Assembly: GCA_942490925.1 (NCBI GenBank)
Contig: CALNYX010000017.1
Location: 434,001 to 498,000, forward strand
Length of the DNA stretch: 64,000 bases
Source of the DNA: CALNYX01 sp942490925
Lineage (GTDB): Bacteria > Chlamydiota > Chlamydiia > Chlamydiales > JAAKFR01
Reading direction: 5' to 3'
Made by a program: the position numbers and the translations under genes. The first letter of the stretch is position 1. Each line of letters opens with the position of its first letter. This document shows positions 24,982 through 32,448 of this stretch, piece after piece. Below the pieces are notes generated by a model. It was given only the letters and a program-made list of their open reading frames with translations, was not told the origin of the DNA and did not search any database.

Positions 24982-25852
24982 GATATCCCTCCTTATAAAG
25001 AAGTTCAGCAATGAGTAGGCCTCCTCCTGCACCGCCACGGATGGTGTTGTGTGAGAGCGCAACAAAGCGGTAATCAAAAAGAGGACATGGGCGGAGCCGT
25101 CCACAGGTCACACCCATTCCTTTTTCATAGTCGCGGTCGAGTCGTGTTTGTGGACGTGAGAGGTCGCTTTCATACACAACAGGCAGGTTAGGGGCAGAGG
25201 GGAGATCGTGGGGTTGCTTGAAGTTCTTCCAGCTCTCCAAGATCTCTTCTTCTGTCGGTTTTCTTTCAAAAGCTACCGAGATGCAGGCATGGTGACCATA
25301 GGTGACAGGTACGCGGTTACAGTGAGCAGATATCACAAGTTCTGGGCAATCCCAGATTTTGGCAGGTTCTTGCTCCGATTTCTCCTCCTCAAGAGGAATA
25401 TAGGGAATGACGTTGTCTTGGTAGTCTGGATCACTGAGTCCTATTTTACCAGCACCACTAAGAGATTGGAGGGTGGTAACATGGATCTTTGTGACGCCAA
25501 ATTTCTGGTGAAGTGGGGTGAGGGGAAGAAGAAAGGATTGGATTGAGCAGTTGGGCTTAGCAACAAGAAAACCTTTTTTACCAGCGAGTTGCTTGAGGTG
25601 ATGGGGATTCACTTCTGGAATAATCAAAGGAACATCGGGATTGAGGCGGTGACACGCAGCACTTGAAATAACCACTTTGCCACTTTGTACAAGCTGTGTT
25701 TCAACTTCTTGTGCGACGTGATCAGGAAGAGCTGAAAAAATTAGGGCAGCCTCACGCGGATCGTCGCAGAGAGTAAACCAAGGATGCTCTTTCAAGAGGC
25801 TGAGATAGGTTTGGCCGATCATGCCACTTTGTCCCAAGATTGCAACTAGCAT
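24962..25852 (-). CDS. asd: Aspartate-semialdehyde dehydrogenase
   Basis: A 296-residue enzyme reducing aspartyl phosphate to the semialdehyde for the diaminopimelate pathway. The NADP-binding motif is ILGQSGMIGQTYLSLL (GxxGxxG), the catalytic Cys is in KPNCSIQSFLLPL, and QSLSGAGKIG and a C-terminal active-site His (SHNTIRGGAGGG) are present. It is shorter than the usual 330-370 residues. It overlaps dapA by 7 bases and dapL by 20. Aspartokinase, the preceding step, is not in this window. Confidence 0.92.
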   Translation of the reverse strand: MLVAILGQSGMIGQTYLSLLKEHPWFTLCDDPREAALIFSALPDHVAQEVETQLVQSGKVVISSAACHRLNPDVPLIIPEVNPHHLKQLAGKKGFLVAKPNCSIQSFLLPLTPLHQKFGVTKIHVTTLQSLSGAGKIGLSDPDYQDNVIPYIPLEEEKSEQEPAKIWDCPELVISAHCNRVPVTYGHHACISVAFERKPTEEEILESWKNFKQPHDLPSAPNLPVVYESDLSRPQTRLDRDYEKGMGVTCGRLRPCPLFDYRFVALSHNTIRGGAGGGLLIAELLYKEGYLDQTES

Positions 25853-26688
25853 AGCGCGTTGAGCTCCTCAATTTGAGCTTGTAATAGGGCCCGTTTTTCG
25901 TGATCAAGAGGGAGCAATGGAAGACGTGGTTCACCTGAAGCATAACCGGCAAGTTGCATGGCTGCTTTGATAGGGATTGGATTGGTGCTGCATGTGAGGA
26001 GCTTAAGAAGGGGCCACAGTTGGCCTAAGAGTTCTCTTGCTTCTTGTAAATCTGAAGAGATGAGTTTTTTCATCTGCTCTGGAATGAGGTTGCTTGCCGT
26101 AGAGATCAATCCATCCGCGCCAAGGGCCATGAATGCAAGGGCGGTGAGATCATCGCCAGCAAAGATCTTAAAATCGTGTGTGAGCAATTTAATCTCTTCA
26201 AATTGGACAGGGTCGGAAACGGTCTGTTTGAGACCCGTAATATTAGGGTGTTTTGAAAGTATTGCAATGGTCTGAGGACAAAGCGTGACCTGTGTGCGCC
26301 CGGGATGATTGTAGAGGACGAGAGGGAGCGGTGAGTGATCTGCCACTGTTTCAAAATGTTTGAGCAAGCCTTCAGGAGTTGGCAGGTTATAGGGTGGGCT
26401 TACAACTAATACTTCGTGAGCACCAAAGTCTGCTGCTTGCTTACAATTCTCAATCGTTTGCCAAGTCGAGCTTGCACCACAACCAACCATGAGTCTGAGA
26501 TCAGTTTTGGCTTCTGCTAGAAGTTGAATGCGTTCCTTGGCAGAAAGTGTTGGGCTTTCACCTGTCGAGCCCAGCAGGAGCAGGCCATCGACTCCAGCGG
26601 CTTGTTGAATGCGGATATTTTCCCCTAATCCTTCAAGATCGAGCTGATCATTGTGAAAGGGTGTGATGAGAGCTGTGTAAATAGTCAT
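25846..26688 (-). CDS. dapA: 4-hydroxy-tetrahydrodipicolinate synthase
   Basis: A 280-residue TIM-barrel aldolase condensing pyruvate with aspartate semialdehyde. Landmarks are LITPFHNDQLDLEGL at the start, LGSTGESPTLSAKE (GTTGE-type motif), the Tyr in LPLVLYNHPGRTQV and the Schiff-base lysine in ITGLKQTVSD. ATG 26688 lies inside the last 41 bases of dapB, so the two are tightly coupled in the dapB-dapA-asd-dapL-nlpC operon. Confidence 0.93.
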   Translation of the reverse strand: MTIYTALITPFHNDQLDLEGLGENIRIQQAAGVDGLLLLGSTGESPTLSAKERIQLLAEAKTDLRLMVGCGASSTWQTIENCKQAADFGAHEVLVVSPPYNLPTPEGLLKHFETVADHSPLPLVLYNHPGRTQVTLCPQTIAILSKHPNITGLKQTVSDPVQFEEIKLLTHDFKIFAGDDLTALAFMALGADGLISTASNLIPEQMKKLISSDLQEARELLGQLWPLLKLLTCSTNPIPIKAAMQLAGYASGEPRLPLLPLDHEKRALLQAQIEELNALC

Positions 26689-27280
26689 CTAGCGTTAACC
26701 ATCCTGTTTGATCAACAATCCATTCGGCAACCTTAACAGCACCAAGAGCAAAACCATCGCGACTCTTTGCCTCGTGTGTCAAGCAGATACGATCTTCAGG
26801 AGAGTCAAACACGACCGTATGTTTTCCTGCAACCTTTCCTTCGCGTTGACTGGTAAAGGGGATTCCAAACTGCTGCGTGATTTTTTTTGCTGTCCCAGAT
26901 GGAGCATCCCGTTTTTCTGTGTGATGCACTTCCACGCCACTGTTTGTGTAGTCCACAAGAATCCCACACGCTTTTTCAAGCAGTTGCATGAAATAGGCGA
27001 TGCCTAAAGAAAAATTGGGGGCATAGAGCGCAGTACCTTGGTTGTCAACAACAATGGCTTCTCCTTGTGCAATATTCCATCCTGTTGTTCCAATGACTAC
27101 GGGCTTTCGGGCTGTAGCAAGCATTTCTAAATTTGGTAGCACAGCCTCTGCTATTGAGAAGTCGATGAAAAGATCAGCCTTTTGTGGGTCATTCCCAATA
27201 TAAATGGAGTGTCCACGGCTAAGTGCATGTTTTTCAACACACTTGCCCATCTTGCCATAACCAATCAATCCAATTTTCAT
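26648..27280 (-). CDS. dapB: 4-hydroxy-tetrahydrodipicolinate reductase
   Basis: A 210-residue NAD(P)H-dependent reductase, compact compared with the 273-residue E. coli enzyme. The N-terminal Rossmann motif is LIGYGKMGK, GTTGW marks the loop before the active site, and EVHHTEKRDAPSGTAKKI is the family signature with catalytic His and Lys. It is the first gene of the leftward diaminopimelate operon, and ATG 27280 lies 46 bases from the divergent glutamine synthetase start. Confidence 0.92.
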   Translation of the reverse strand: MKIGLIGYGKMGKCVEKHALSRGHSIYIGNDPQKADLFIDFSIAEAVLPNLEMLATARKPVVIGTTGWNIAQGEAIVVDNQGTALYAPNFSLGIAYFMQLLEKACGILVDYTNSGVEVHHTEKRDAPSGTAKKITQQFGIPFTSQREGKVAGKHTVVFDSPEDRICLTHEAKSRDGFALGAVKVAEWIVDQTGWLTLDDYLHSSHHTLSQ

Positions 27281-27326
27281 ACAAGCATACTAGACGAAAT
27301 AGGTTTTTTTGCCTATTGTCAAGCCG

Positions 27327-29441
27327 ATGCGAAAAGAAGCTATTCAATCAATTGCGCAACGCAAAGCGTGCACCAACGAATGTTTTCCTCTTGCGAAGGT
27401 CTTTGGAGAAAATCTCTTTCACCAAGGAGTGCAACAAAAACTACTCTCTTCAAAAGCCTTTAAGGCGTTGCAAGACAGCGCGCAAAAAGGGGCAGAACTC
27501 ACACCCGAGCTTGCCGACCAGGTTGCGGAAGCAATCAAGAAGTGGGCTCTTGAAAGGGGAGTGACCCACTACTGCCACTGGTTTCAGCCGCTGACTGATC
27601 TAACTGCTGAGAAGCATGATGCTTTCTTTGAGCCAAATGCTGAAGGGAAAGCGATTATTCAATTTGGTGGTAAAGAGCTCATTCAAGGAGAGCCCGATGC
27701 AAGCAGTTTCCCATCTGGAGGTGTGCGCACGACATTTGAAGCGCGGGGTTACACCGCTTGGGATCCAAGCAGCCCTCCCTTTCTAATCAAAAAAACGCTT
27801 GTGATTCCGACAGTCTTTCTCAGTTGGACTGGCGAAGCTCTCGACAAAAAAACGCCACTATTACGCTCCATGGAAGCGCTCAATACACAAGCTTTGAGAA
27901 TTTTGCGGCTTTTTGGGGATGAGAAAACAGAGCGTGTCATACCAACAGTTGGCGGTGAGCAAGAGTACTTCTTAATCGACAAGCTCTTTTATTTGCAGCG
28001 CCCTGACCTTCTCTGCTGCGGTCGTACGTTATTTGGTTCTCATCCGGCTAAAGGACAGGAGCTTGAAGATCAATATCTAGGCTCAATTCCCGATCGAATC
28101 TTACAAGTGATGGAGGAGGCAGAGTATGAGTTAATGAAGGTAGGCGTCCCGATCAAAACGCGCCACAATGAAGTCGCTCCTTCACAGTATGAGATTGCGC
28201 TAACTTTTGAAAAGGCAAACTTAGCAGCCGATCATCAGATGCTGGTCATGGAAATTTTAAAAAGCGTTGCCGATCGTCATCAACTAACCTTTTTGGTTCA
28301 TGAAAAGCCTTTTGCAGGCATCAATGGCTCTGGAAAGCATAGCAATTGGTCACTTGCCACTGACCTAGGTCAAAACCTTCTAGAGCCTGGCGAAACGCCG
28401 CAAGATAATGCACAGTTTTTACTCTTCTGCGCAGCTGTTATTCGCGCAGTCCATCGCTATAGCGCGCTTCTGCTTATGAGTGTTGCCAATGCAGGCAATG
28501 ATCACCGTCTGGGTGTTCATGAGGCGCCTCCTGGAATCATCAGCGTTTTTTTAGGGGAACAACTCTATGAGATTTTCGAGACCTTGATGCAAGGAAAAAA
28601 ATCTATTGGTGGGAACAAAGCTCGACTCGAGCTAGGCGTTTCCATGCTTCCTAAAATCCCACGCCACTCAAGTGATCGGAATCGTACGAGCCCATTTGCT
28701 TTTACCGGGAATAAATTTGAGTTTCGTGCTGTTGGATCGAGCGAAAATTTAGCTAGGCCCAATATCATTCTCAATACAATGGTAACTGAATCGCTCGATG
28801 AGTTTGCTTCGCAATTAGAAGAATCAAAGCTCCCTTTCAACACTGCGTTGAATCAAGTGATTGCTAAAGCCGCAAAAGAATTTAAGCCTATTTTGTATGA
28901 AGGCGACAACTACAGTGAAGCGTGGAAAAAAGAAGCTGCAAAACGGAAACTGCCCAATATTTCTAATACAGTTGACGCAGCAAAGCACTATCTCTCTACT
29001 GAAGCCATTGCCCTGTTGACACGCTACAGAGTTTATACAAGACGTGAGCTAGAGAGTCGGTATGAAATTGTTTTAGCTAAGTACATCAAACGCATTTTTA
29101 TCGAAGCCCGCAGCGCCTCTAGTATTGCGCACACCATGATTTTACCTGCTGCTATCCGCTATCTCCGTCTAGTAGGAGAGAGCGCAACCTACATGCTGGG
29201 CCACGACCTTGTCAAACAGGTAGGCAAAGAGATTTCAGCATTTCGCAAAGATCTCAAACATCTCGATGGTCTTTTACACAACTACTGGGAAGATGATAGT
29301 ATGCAACGTGCGCTTTATGCACGGGATAAGGTCTTGGTGGCGCTTGAAAAATTACGCCGCCATGGGGATAGCCTCGAACAGCTCGTTGACGATGCACTCT
29401 GGCCTCTGCCAAAATACCACGAAATGTTGTTTATCAAGTGA
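27327..29441 (+). CDS. glnN: Glutamine synthetase type III
   Basis: A 704-residue GS-III enzyme (glutamate + NH3 + ATP to glutamine). Its size, about 250 residues more than GSI, and the motifs separate it from GlnA-I. GGEQEYFLID carries metal ligands, KTRHNEVAPSQYEIAL is a GSIII signature, FAGINGSGKHSNWSL is the ATP/glutamate loop, and NRTSPFAFTGNKFEFRA is the C-terminal catalytic part. ATG 27327 is chosen over an in-frame TTG 18 bases earlier. Its promoter must lie in the 46 bases shared with dapB. The 3' end overlaps the convergent PLD gene by 90 bases. GSIII is unusual in an intracellular bacterium. Confidence 0.92.
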   Translation: MRKEAIQSIAQRKACTNECFPLAKVFGENLFHQGVQQKLLSSKAFKALQDSAQKGAELTPELADQVAEAIKKWALERGVTHYCHWFQPLTDLTAEKHDAFFEPNAEGKAIIQFGGKELIQGEPDASSFPSGGVRTTFEARGYTAWDPSSPPFLIKKTLVIPTVFLSWTGEALDKKTPLLRSMEALNTQALRILRLFGDEKTERVIPTVGGEQEYFLIDKLFYLQRPDLLCCGRTLFGSHPAKGQELEDQYLGSIPDRILQVMEEAEYELMKVGVPIKTRHNEVAPSQYEIALTFEKANLAADHQMLVMEILKSVADRHQLTFLVHEKPFAGINGSGKHSNWSLATDLGQNLLEPGETPQDNAQFLLFCAAVIRAVHRYSALLLMSVANAGNDHRLGVHEAPPGIISVFLGEQLYEIFETLMQGKKSIGGNKARLELGVSMLPKIPRHSSDRNRTSPFAFTGNKFEFRAVGSSENLARPNIILNTMVTESLDEFASQLEESKLPFNTALNQVIAKAAKEFKPILYEGDNYSEAWKKEAAKRKLPNISNTVDAAKHYLSTEAIALLTRYRVYTRRELESRYEIVLAKYIKRIFIEARSASSIAHTMILPAAIRYLRLVGESATYMLGHDLVKQVGKEISAFRKDLKHLDGLLHNYWEDDSMQRALYARDKVLVALEKLRRHGDSLEQLVDDALWPLPKYHEMLFIK

Positions 29442-30425
29442 TTTGCTTGTGCTCTTAATCACATGCCATAGCTCTTGCATCTTTTTTGTCTGCTCTTCTG
29501 TCAACTCATGCAAAATCAAAAAGCAGTCATGATTACGAGTAAAAGCCGAGCGTGTCCAGTTTGTCGAACCATTGATCAAGCTCTCATCGATCCAAGCAAA
29601 TTTATGATGAAAAACACCAATCCCTTGATGTAGACGAACAGGCACATCTTCTTTGACAAGCTGCTCAGCAGACTTGCGACTCACATGTTGAGCCATCTGC
29701 GGATCGAGCACCACCTCGACATCAAGCCCCCGCTGTTTAGCCCGCACAATAGCGTCTGTGATCTTTGGGTGCGTCCAAGCAAACATCCCAACACGAATCA
29801 TTGTATGCGCTCCATCGATCAAGGCAATCAACCTTTCCAGGCTTTCAGGGGTTGCCTCCCAAAACTCAATCGATTGATCTGAAACAGAGAACTCATGCTT
29901 CTGATGTTTGGCAATAATTGTTTCAGCTAATTCAGGGGAGTAGACACCAATTACCAGGTTTTCATGAACACGCAACGATTCCGTCGTAAAATTTGCCGAA
30001 CCAATCCAAACCTCCATCTCGTCAATCACCAAGATTTTTTGATGCATCAACCCCGAGCATTTAACCGGCCGCATTTCAATCGGTTCATGTAATTTGCGAA
30101 AGCCGCGTTGGGAAGAGGTGATGTCATGCACGACAGTCACAGCCACACCCTCGTCAGCTTTGCGTTGTAAACTGCTTAAAAGCTCCTCATCAGAGAAGGA
30201 GTAGATCACAAGAAAAATAGAATGCTCAGCTTTTTCAATTGCATGCGAAAAAGCGGCATGCAAGTTGTCTTGAGTTTGACTCGCATAGAGAACAGCTGTC
30301 TGTCCCGATTGCACACGCGGACAACAATTCAGACCATGAAAGATAGTCCAAATAATCAGAAGTATAATGGCTATGGGAACAACAACCCAGCGAAAGAATT
30401 TGATCATAAGCAGTGAATCATTCAA
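29352..30425 (-). CDS. Phospholipase D-family protein with N-terminal membrane anchor
   Basis: A 357-residue PLD superfamily protein. Both HKD motifs are intact: HQKILVIDEMEVWIGSANF and HHKFAWIDESLINGSTNW, each HxKxxxxD followed by a GS(A/T)N element. Residues 8-30 are a membrane anchor or signal (FFRWVVVPIAIILLIIWTIF), so the enzyme acts outside the cytoplasm. The family can hydrolyse phospholipids, make cardiolipin or cut nucleic acids; the substrate here is unknown. A homologue (CT084) occupies the same place before the UbiD-like gene in C. trachomatis, from memory. The last 30 codons are antisense to glnN. ATG 30407 is an alternative start. Confidence 0.85.
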   Translation of the reverse strand: MNDSLLMIKFFRWVVVPIAIILLIIWTIFHGLNCCPRVQSGQTAVLYASQTQDNLHAAFSHAIEKAEHSIFLVIYSFSDEELLSSLQRKADEGVAVTVVHDITSSQRGFRKLHEPIEMRPVKCSGLMHQKILVIDEMEVWIGSANFTTESLRVHENLVIGVYSPELAETIIAKHQKHEFSVSDQSIEFWEATPESLERLIALIDGAHTMIRVGMFAWTHPKITDAIVRAKQRGLDVEVVLDPQMAQHVSRKSAEQLVKEDVPVRLHQGIGVFHHKFAWIDESLINGSTNWTRSAFTRNHDCFLILHELTEEQTKKMQELWHVIKSTSKSLDKQHFVVFWQRPECIVNELFEAIPMAA

Positions 30426-30435
30426 AATATAGTTT

Positions 30436-31218
30436 ATGGGGGAGAAAAGATCAAAGCAGAATATGCAGACGGTACTAGCCTCGGTGCACTCTTTTGAAGT
30501 GATGCCTTATGCCACCTCAGAGCTCTACTTACTCAAAGATCTGCAGGGTAAACCACTTGCGCTCTTCAAACCCTTTCACTCGCTTACACAGGCAGATGGA
30601 AAGCGGGAGCTGGCAGCCTATTTAATTGACCACCAAAATTTTGCAAACGTCCCGCTAACTGTCACAACGACCTTTCAGGATAAAATTGGATCGTGTCAAC
30701 GCTATGTTCAGGCCCAGACATGTCATGATATTCTGGCATTGCCAGCTGAGGCAGTTCGTCGCCTAGCTACCCTCGACATCCGTCTTTTGAATGCCGATCG
30801 CCACAATTGCAATATTCTTGTGAATCAAGAGACGGTCTATCCCATTGATCACTCAAGCAGTTTGCCTGAAGGGCGCATTACAATGCTTTTTGATTGGGTC
30901 AAATGGCCCCAAGCTTTCACACCTTTTACCAAAGAAGAAAAAACGTATATTGCTAATCTTAAGCCGATTGAAGATTATAAACTACTCATTAACGAGCTGC
31001 AACTCTCTGAAAAAGCAGCTTATCGCCATGTGATTGCGACACTCTTTTTACAAGTTGGCATGGAATGTGGTTTGAAAGTTGGAGAGATTGGCAATGCCAT
31101 GCTCTATCTGACACCAGATAAGCCCTCATTTGAGCAAATGGTCAGAGGGATAGAGCAAGGGGAGTGTTGCAGAAGTGAGATCAAAAAGTTTTACAAGCAG
31201 TTGAGCCAATGCGTTTAA
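30436..31218 (+). CDS. Phosphatidylinositol 3-/4-kinase-like protein
   Basis: A 260-residue protein matching the PI3/PI4-kinase fold, closest in pattern to type II and plant gamma PI4-kinases. SELYLLKDLQGKPLALFKPF carries the putative ATP-binding Lys45, and KRELAAYLID and VP.T follow. D121-R-H-N-C-N126-I-L is the catalytic loop and I-D138-H the metal-binding motif, then LPEG and FDWVKWPQA. The usual Gly of DRHxGN is Cys125. Activity on phosphoinositides or on protein cannot be settled by sequence. The start lies only 10 bases from the divergent PLD start; ATG 30463 is an alternative. It overlaps the next gene by 10 bases. Confidence 0.75.
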   Translation: MGEKRSKQNMQTVLASVHSFEVMPYATSELYLLKDLQGKPLALFKPFHSLTQADGKRELAAYLIDHQNFANVPLTVTTTFQDKIGSCQRYVQAQTCHDILALPAEAVRRLATLDIRLLNADRHNCNILVNQETVYPIDHSSSLPEGRITMLFDWVKWPQAFTPFTKEEKTYIANLKPIEDYKLLINELQLSEKAAYRHVIATLFLQVGMECGLKVGEIGNAMLYLTPDKPSFEQMVRGIEQGECCRSEIKKFYKQLSQCV

Positions 31219-31454
31219 TACACACAAGAACAAACCAGCCCGTTGTTGAATTTCAAAAAGATGAGACCGTTTTTTTCAGTAATCTACTGAAAAAAGAGAT
31301 GGAGCTCATTGGGATTAACATTCCCCATGGCCTGCGCGGTGTTTACCAGGGAAAAGCGTGCATCTACCTAGAAGATCCAGAGTTTCAGCAGGCGTTTAAA
31401 GAGGTCTATTACCTCAGCTACCTTGACCCTAGCCACTTCGAGTGGAAGTCTTAA
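31209..31454 (+). CDS. Small hypothetical protein coupled to the PI4K-like gene
   Basis: An 81-residue protein, not recognised. It has no signal or membrane segment. The middle is LLKKEMELIGINIPHGLRGVYQGK, and the C-terminal part is rich in aromatic residues (YYLSYLDPSHFEW). The ATG lies inside the last 10 bases of the kinase-like gene, so translational coupling is likely and a shared job is possible. The hairpin element begins 18 bases after its stop. Confidence 0.6.
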   Translation: MRLIHTRTNQPVVEFQKDETVFFSNLLKKEMELIGINIPHGLRGVYQGKACIYLEDPEFQQAFKEVYYLSYLDPSHFEWKS

Positions 31455-31471
31455 GGCTGGTCTTCATCTTT

Positions 31472-31636
31472 TATAGTAAATTTAGTTGAAAATTTTACAA
31501 ATTTATCCAGATCTTTTTGCCCGCACTTCTGCTTTCAAATTCGATGACATACTAGATGTCATCTTCATTTTCCGAGCTTCAGTGTGAACAAAAATCTTCT
31601 CTCTAATTTGTAAAATTTTCAATTGAATTCACTATA
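31472..31636. repeat. 165-bp imperfect palindrome (hairpin/MITE-like element 2)
   Basis: The left end TATAGTAAATTTAGTTG starts at 31472. The right end at 31636 reads inward as TATAGTGAATTCAATTG. Both continue with GAAAATTTTACAAATT, exactly inverted. The pairing resumes further in (AGATxTTTTTG / GCT / AAAAT) up to a central GATGACAT-N4-ATGTCATC palindrome at about 31545-31565. Outer bases and architecture match element 1 at 20668-20829, but the inner arms are unrelated in sequence. The right end supplies the TAG stop of the neighbouring minus-strand gene. Confidence 0.7.
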
Positions 31637-32018
31637 CAATACTCTGCGTAAAAGAAAAAGTCGAAAACCAGGGGGCCCCAGCTTCATTTACCTGCTTAAT
31701 GAGTAAGGAGAGAGAACAGGCATTTCCATCAGGGTCAAGGCCTCTGACTTGAGCATTAAAATATTTAGTATGGATTAGCCAGCCTGCGTGATACTCATCG
31801 CTCGTATGATGAGCATGTTCAATCTGAATTCCAATAAATTTCAAGTATAGCGTTGCCGATTTTGAGCTCACTTCTATCTCGACAATCTCACCATTTCGCA
31901 TCACTTTCATTGATCCATCCTCAGTCTCTTCAATCTGAGTAGCCCAAGCTTCCAAACAGCAACATACTTGCTCGATGCTTGTAGGATGAGATTTTGTAGT
32001 ACTTAAGTCAAAGGACAT
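31632..32018 (-). CDS. Hypothetical protein, tandem paralogue A
   Basis: A 128-residue soluble protein of unknown family, clearly paralogous to its upstream neighbour. Shared blocks include CLEAWATQI, SMKVMRNGEIVEIEVS, the HxH-type strand (IQIEHAHHT) and V.GLDPDGNACSLSLLI. The arrangement suggests an alpha/beta fold of about 130 residues, in the size range of type III chaperones, but no chaperone signature is clear. Its TAG stop (31632-31634) lies in the end of hairpin element 2. It follows its paralogue by 3 bases, so both are in one transcript. Confidence 0.6.
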   Translation of the reverse strand: MSFDLSTTKSHPTSIEQVCCCLEAWATQIEETEDGSMKVMRNGEIVEIEVSSKSATLYLKFIGIQIEHAHHTSDEYHAGWLIHTKYFNAQVRGLDPDGNACSLSLLIKQVNEAGAPWFSTFSFTQSIV

Positions 32019-32021
32019 CTT

Positions 32022-32411
32022 TTAGCCTCTTGTATAGCAGGAAAAGGACTTAAACCAGGGCGTTCTATCTTCACTTGTATGGTTGATATAGAAGTGGAGA
32101 GAAATGGACTTGGCATCTGGATCTAAACCTGTAATATCAGCACTAAAATGCTTAGATTCTTCTGGTAGGCCCATTGCCAGTTCGTAAATATATTTATAAG
32201 TGTGATGAATATGAATCTCAGCAAACTTTAGATCCCACTCTTTAGGTGGGAATTTTTTGCTTACTTTTATTTCCACGATCTCACCATTACGCGTTACACT
32301 CATTGATCCGCTTTCGGTATCCGTAATTTGAGCTGCCCAAGCTTCTAAGCAAGCATGAGCTTGATCAACTGTATCGAGTTTGGTTTCTTCGGTAGTCATA
32401 GAAAAAGACAC
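32022..32411 (-). CDS. Hypothetical protein, tandem paralogue B
   Basis: A 129-residue paralogue of the next gene downstream, with the same length and the same blocks (ACLEAWAAQI, GSMSVTRNGEIVEIKVS, IHIHHTYKY, ITGLDPDAKSISLHFYI). Divergence between the two is substantial, so the duplication is old or under diversifying pressure. The ATG at 32411 has GGAGCAAC about 10 bases upstream. It is separated from the coiled-coil gene upstream (stop at 32449) by 37 bases. No function assigned. Confidence 0.6.
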   Translation of the reverse strand: MSFSMTTEETKLDTVDQAHACLEAWAAQITDTESGSMSVTRNGEIVEIKVSKKFPPKEWDLKFAEIHIHHTYKYIYELAMGLPEESKHFSADITGLDPDAKSISLHFYINHTSEDRTPWFKSFSCYTRG

Positions 32412-32448
32412 TGTTGCTCCTGGGGTATCATCATGCTATTTTATGGAC

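Noticed and set aside
23845..25104. N-terminal extension of DapL to 25104
   Set aside because: The added 41 residues overlap asd coding sequence, match no DapL and follow no ribosome-binding site, whereas TTG 24981 has GGAGGG and the family N-terminus.
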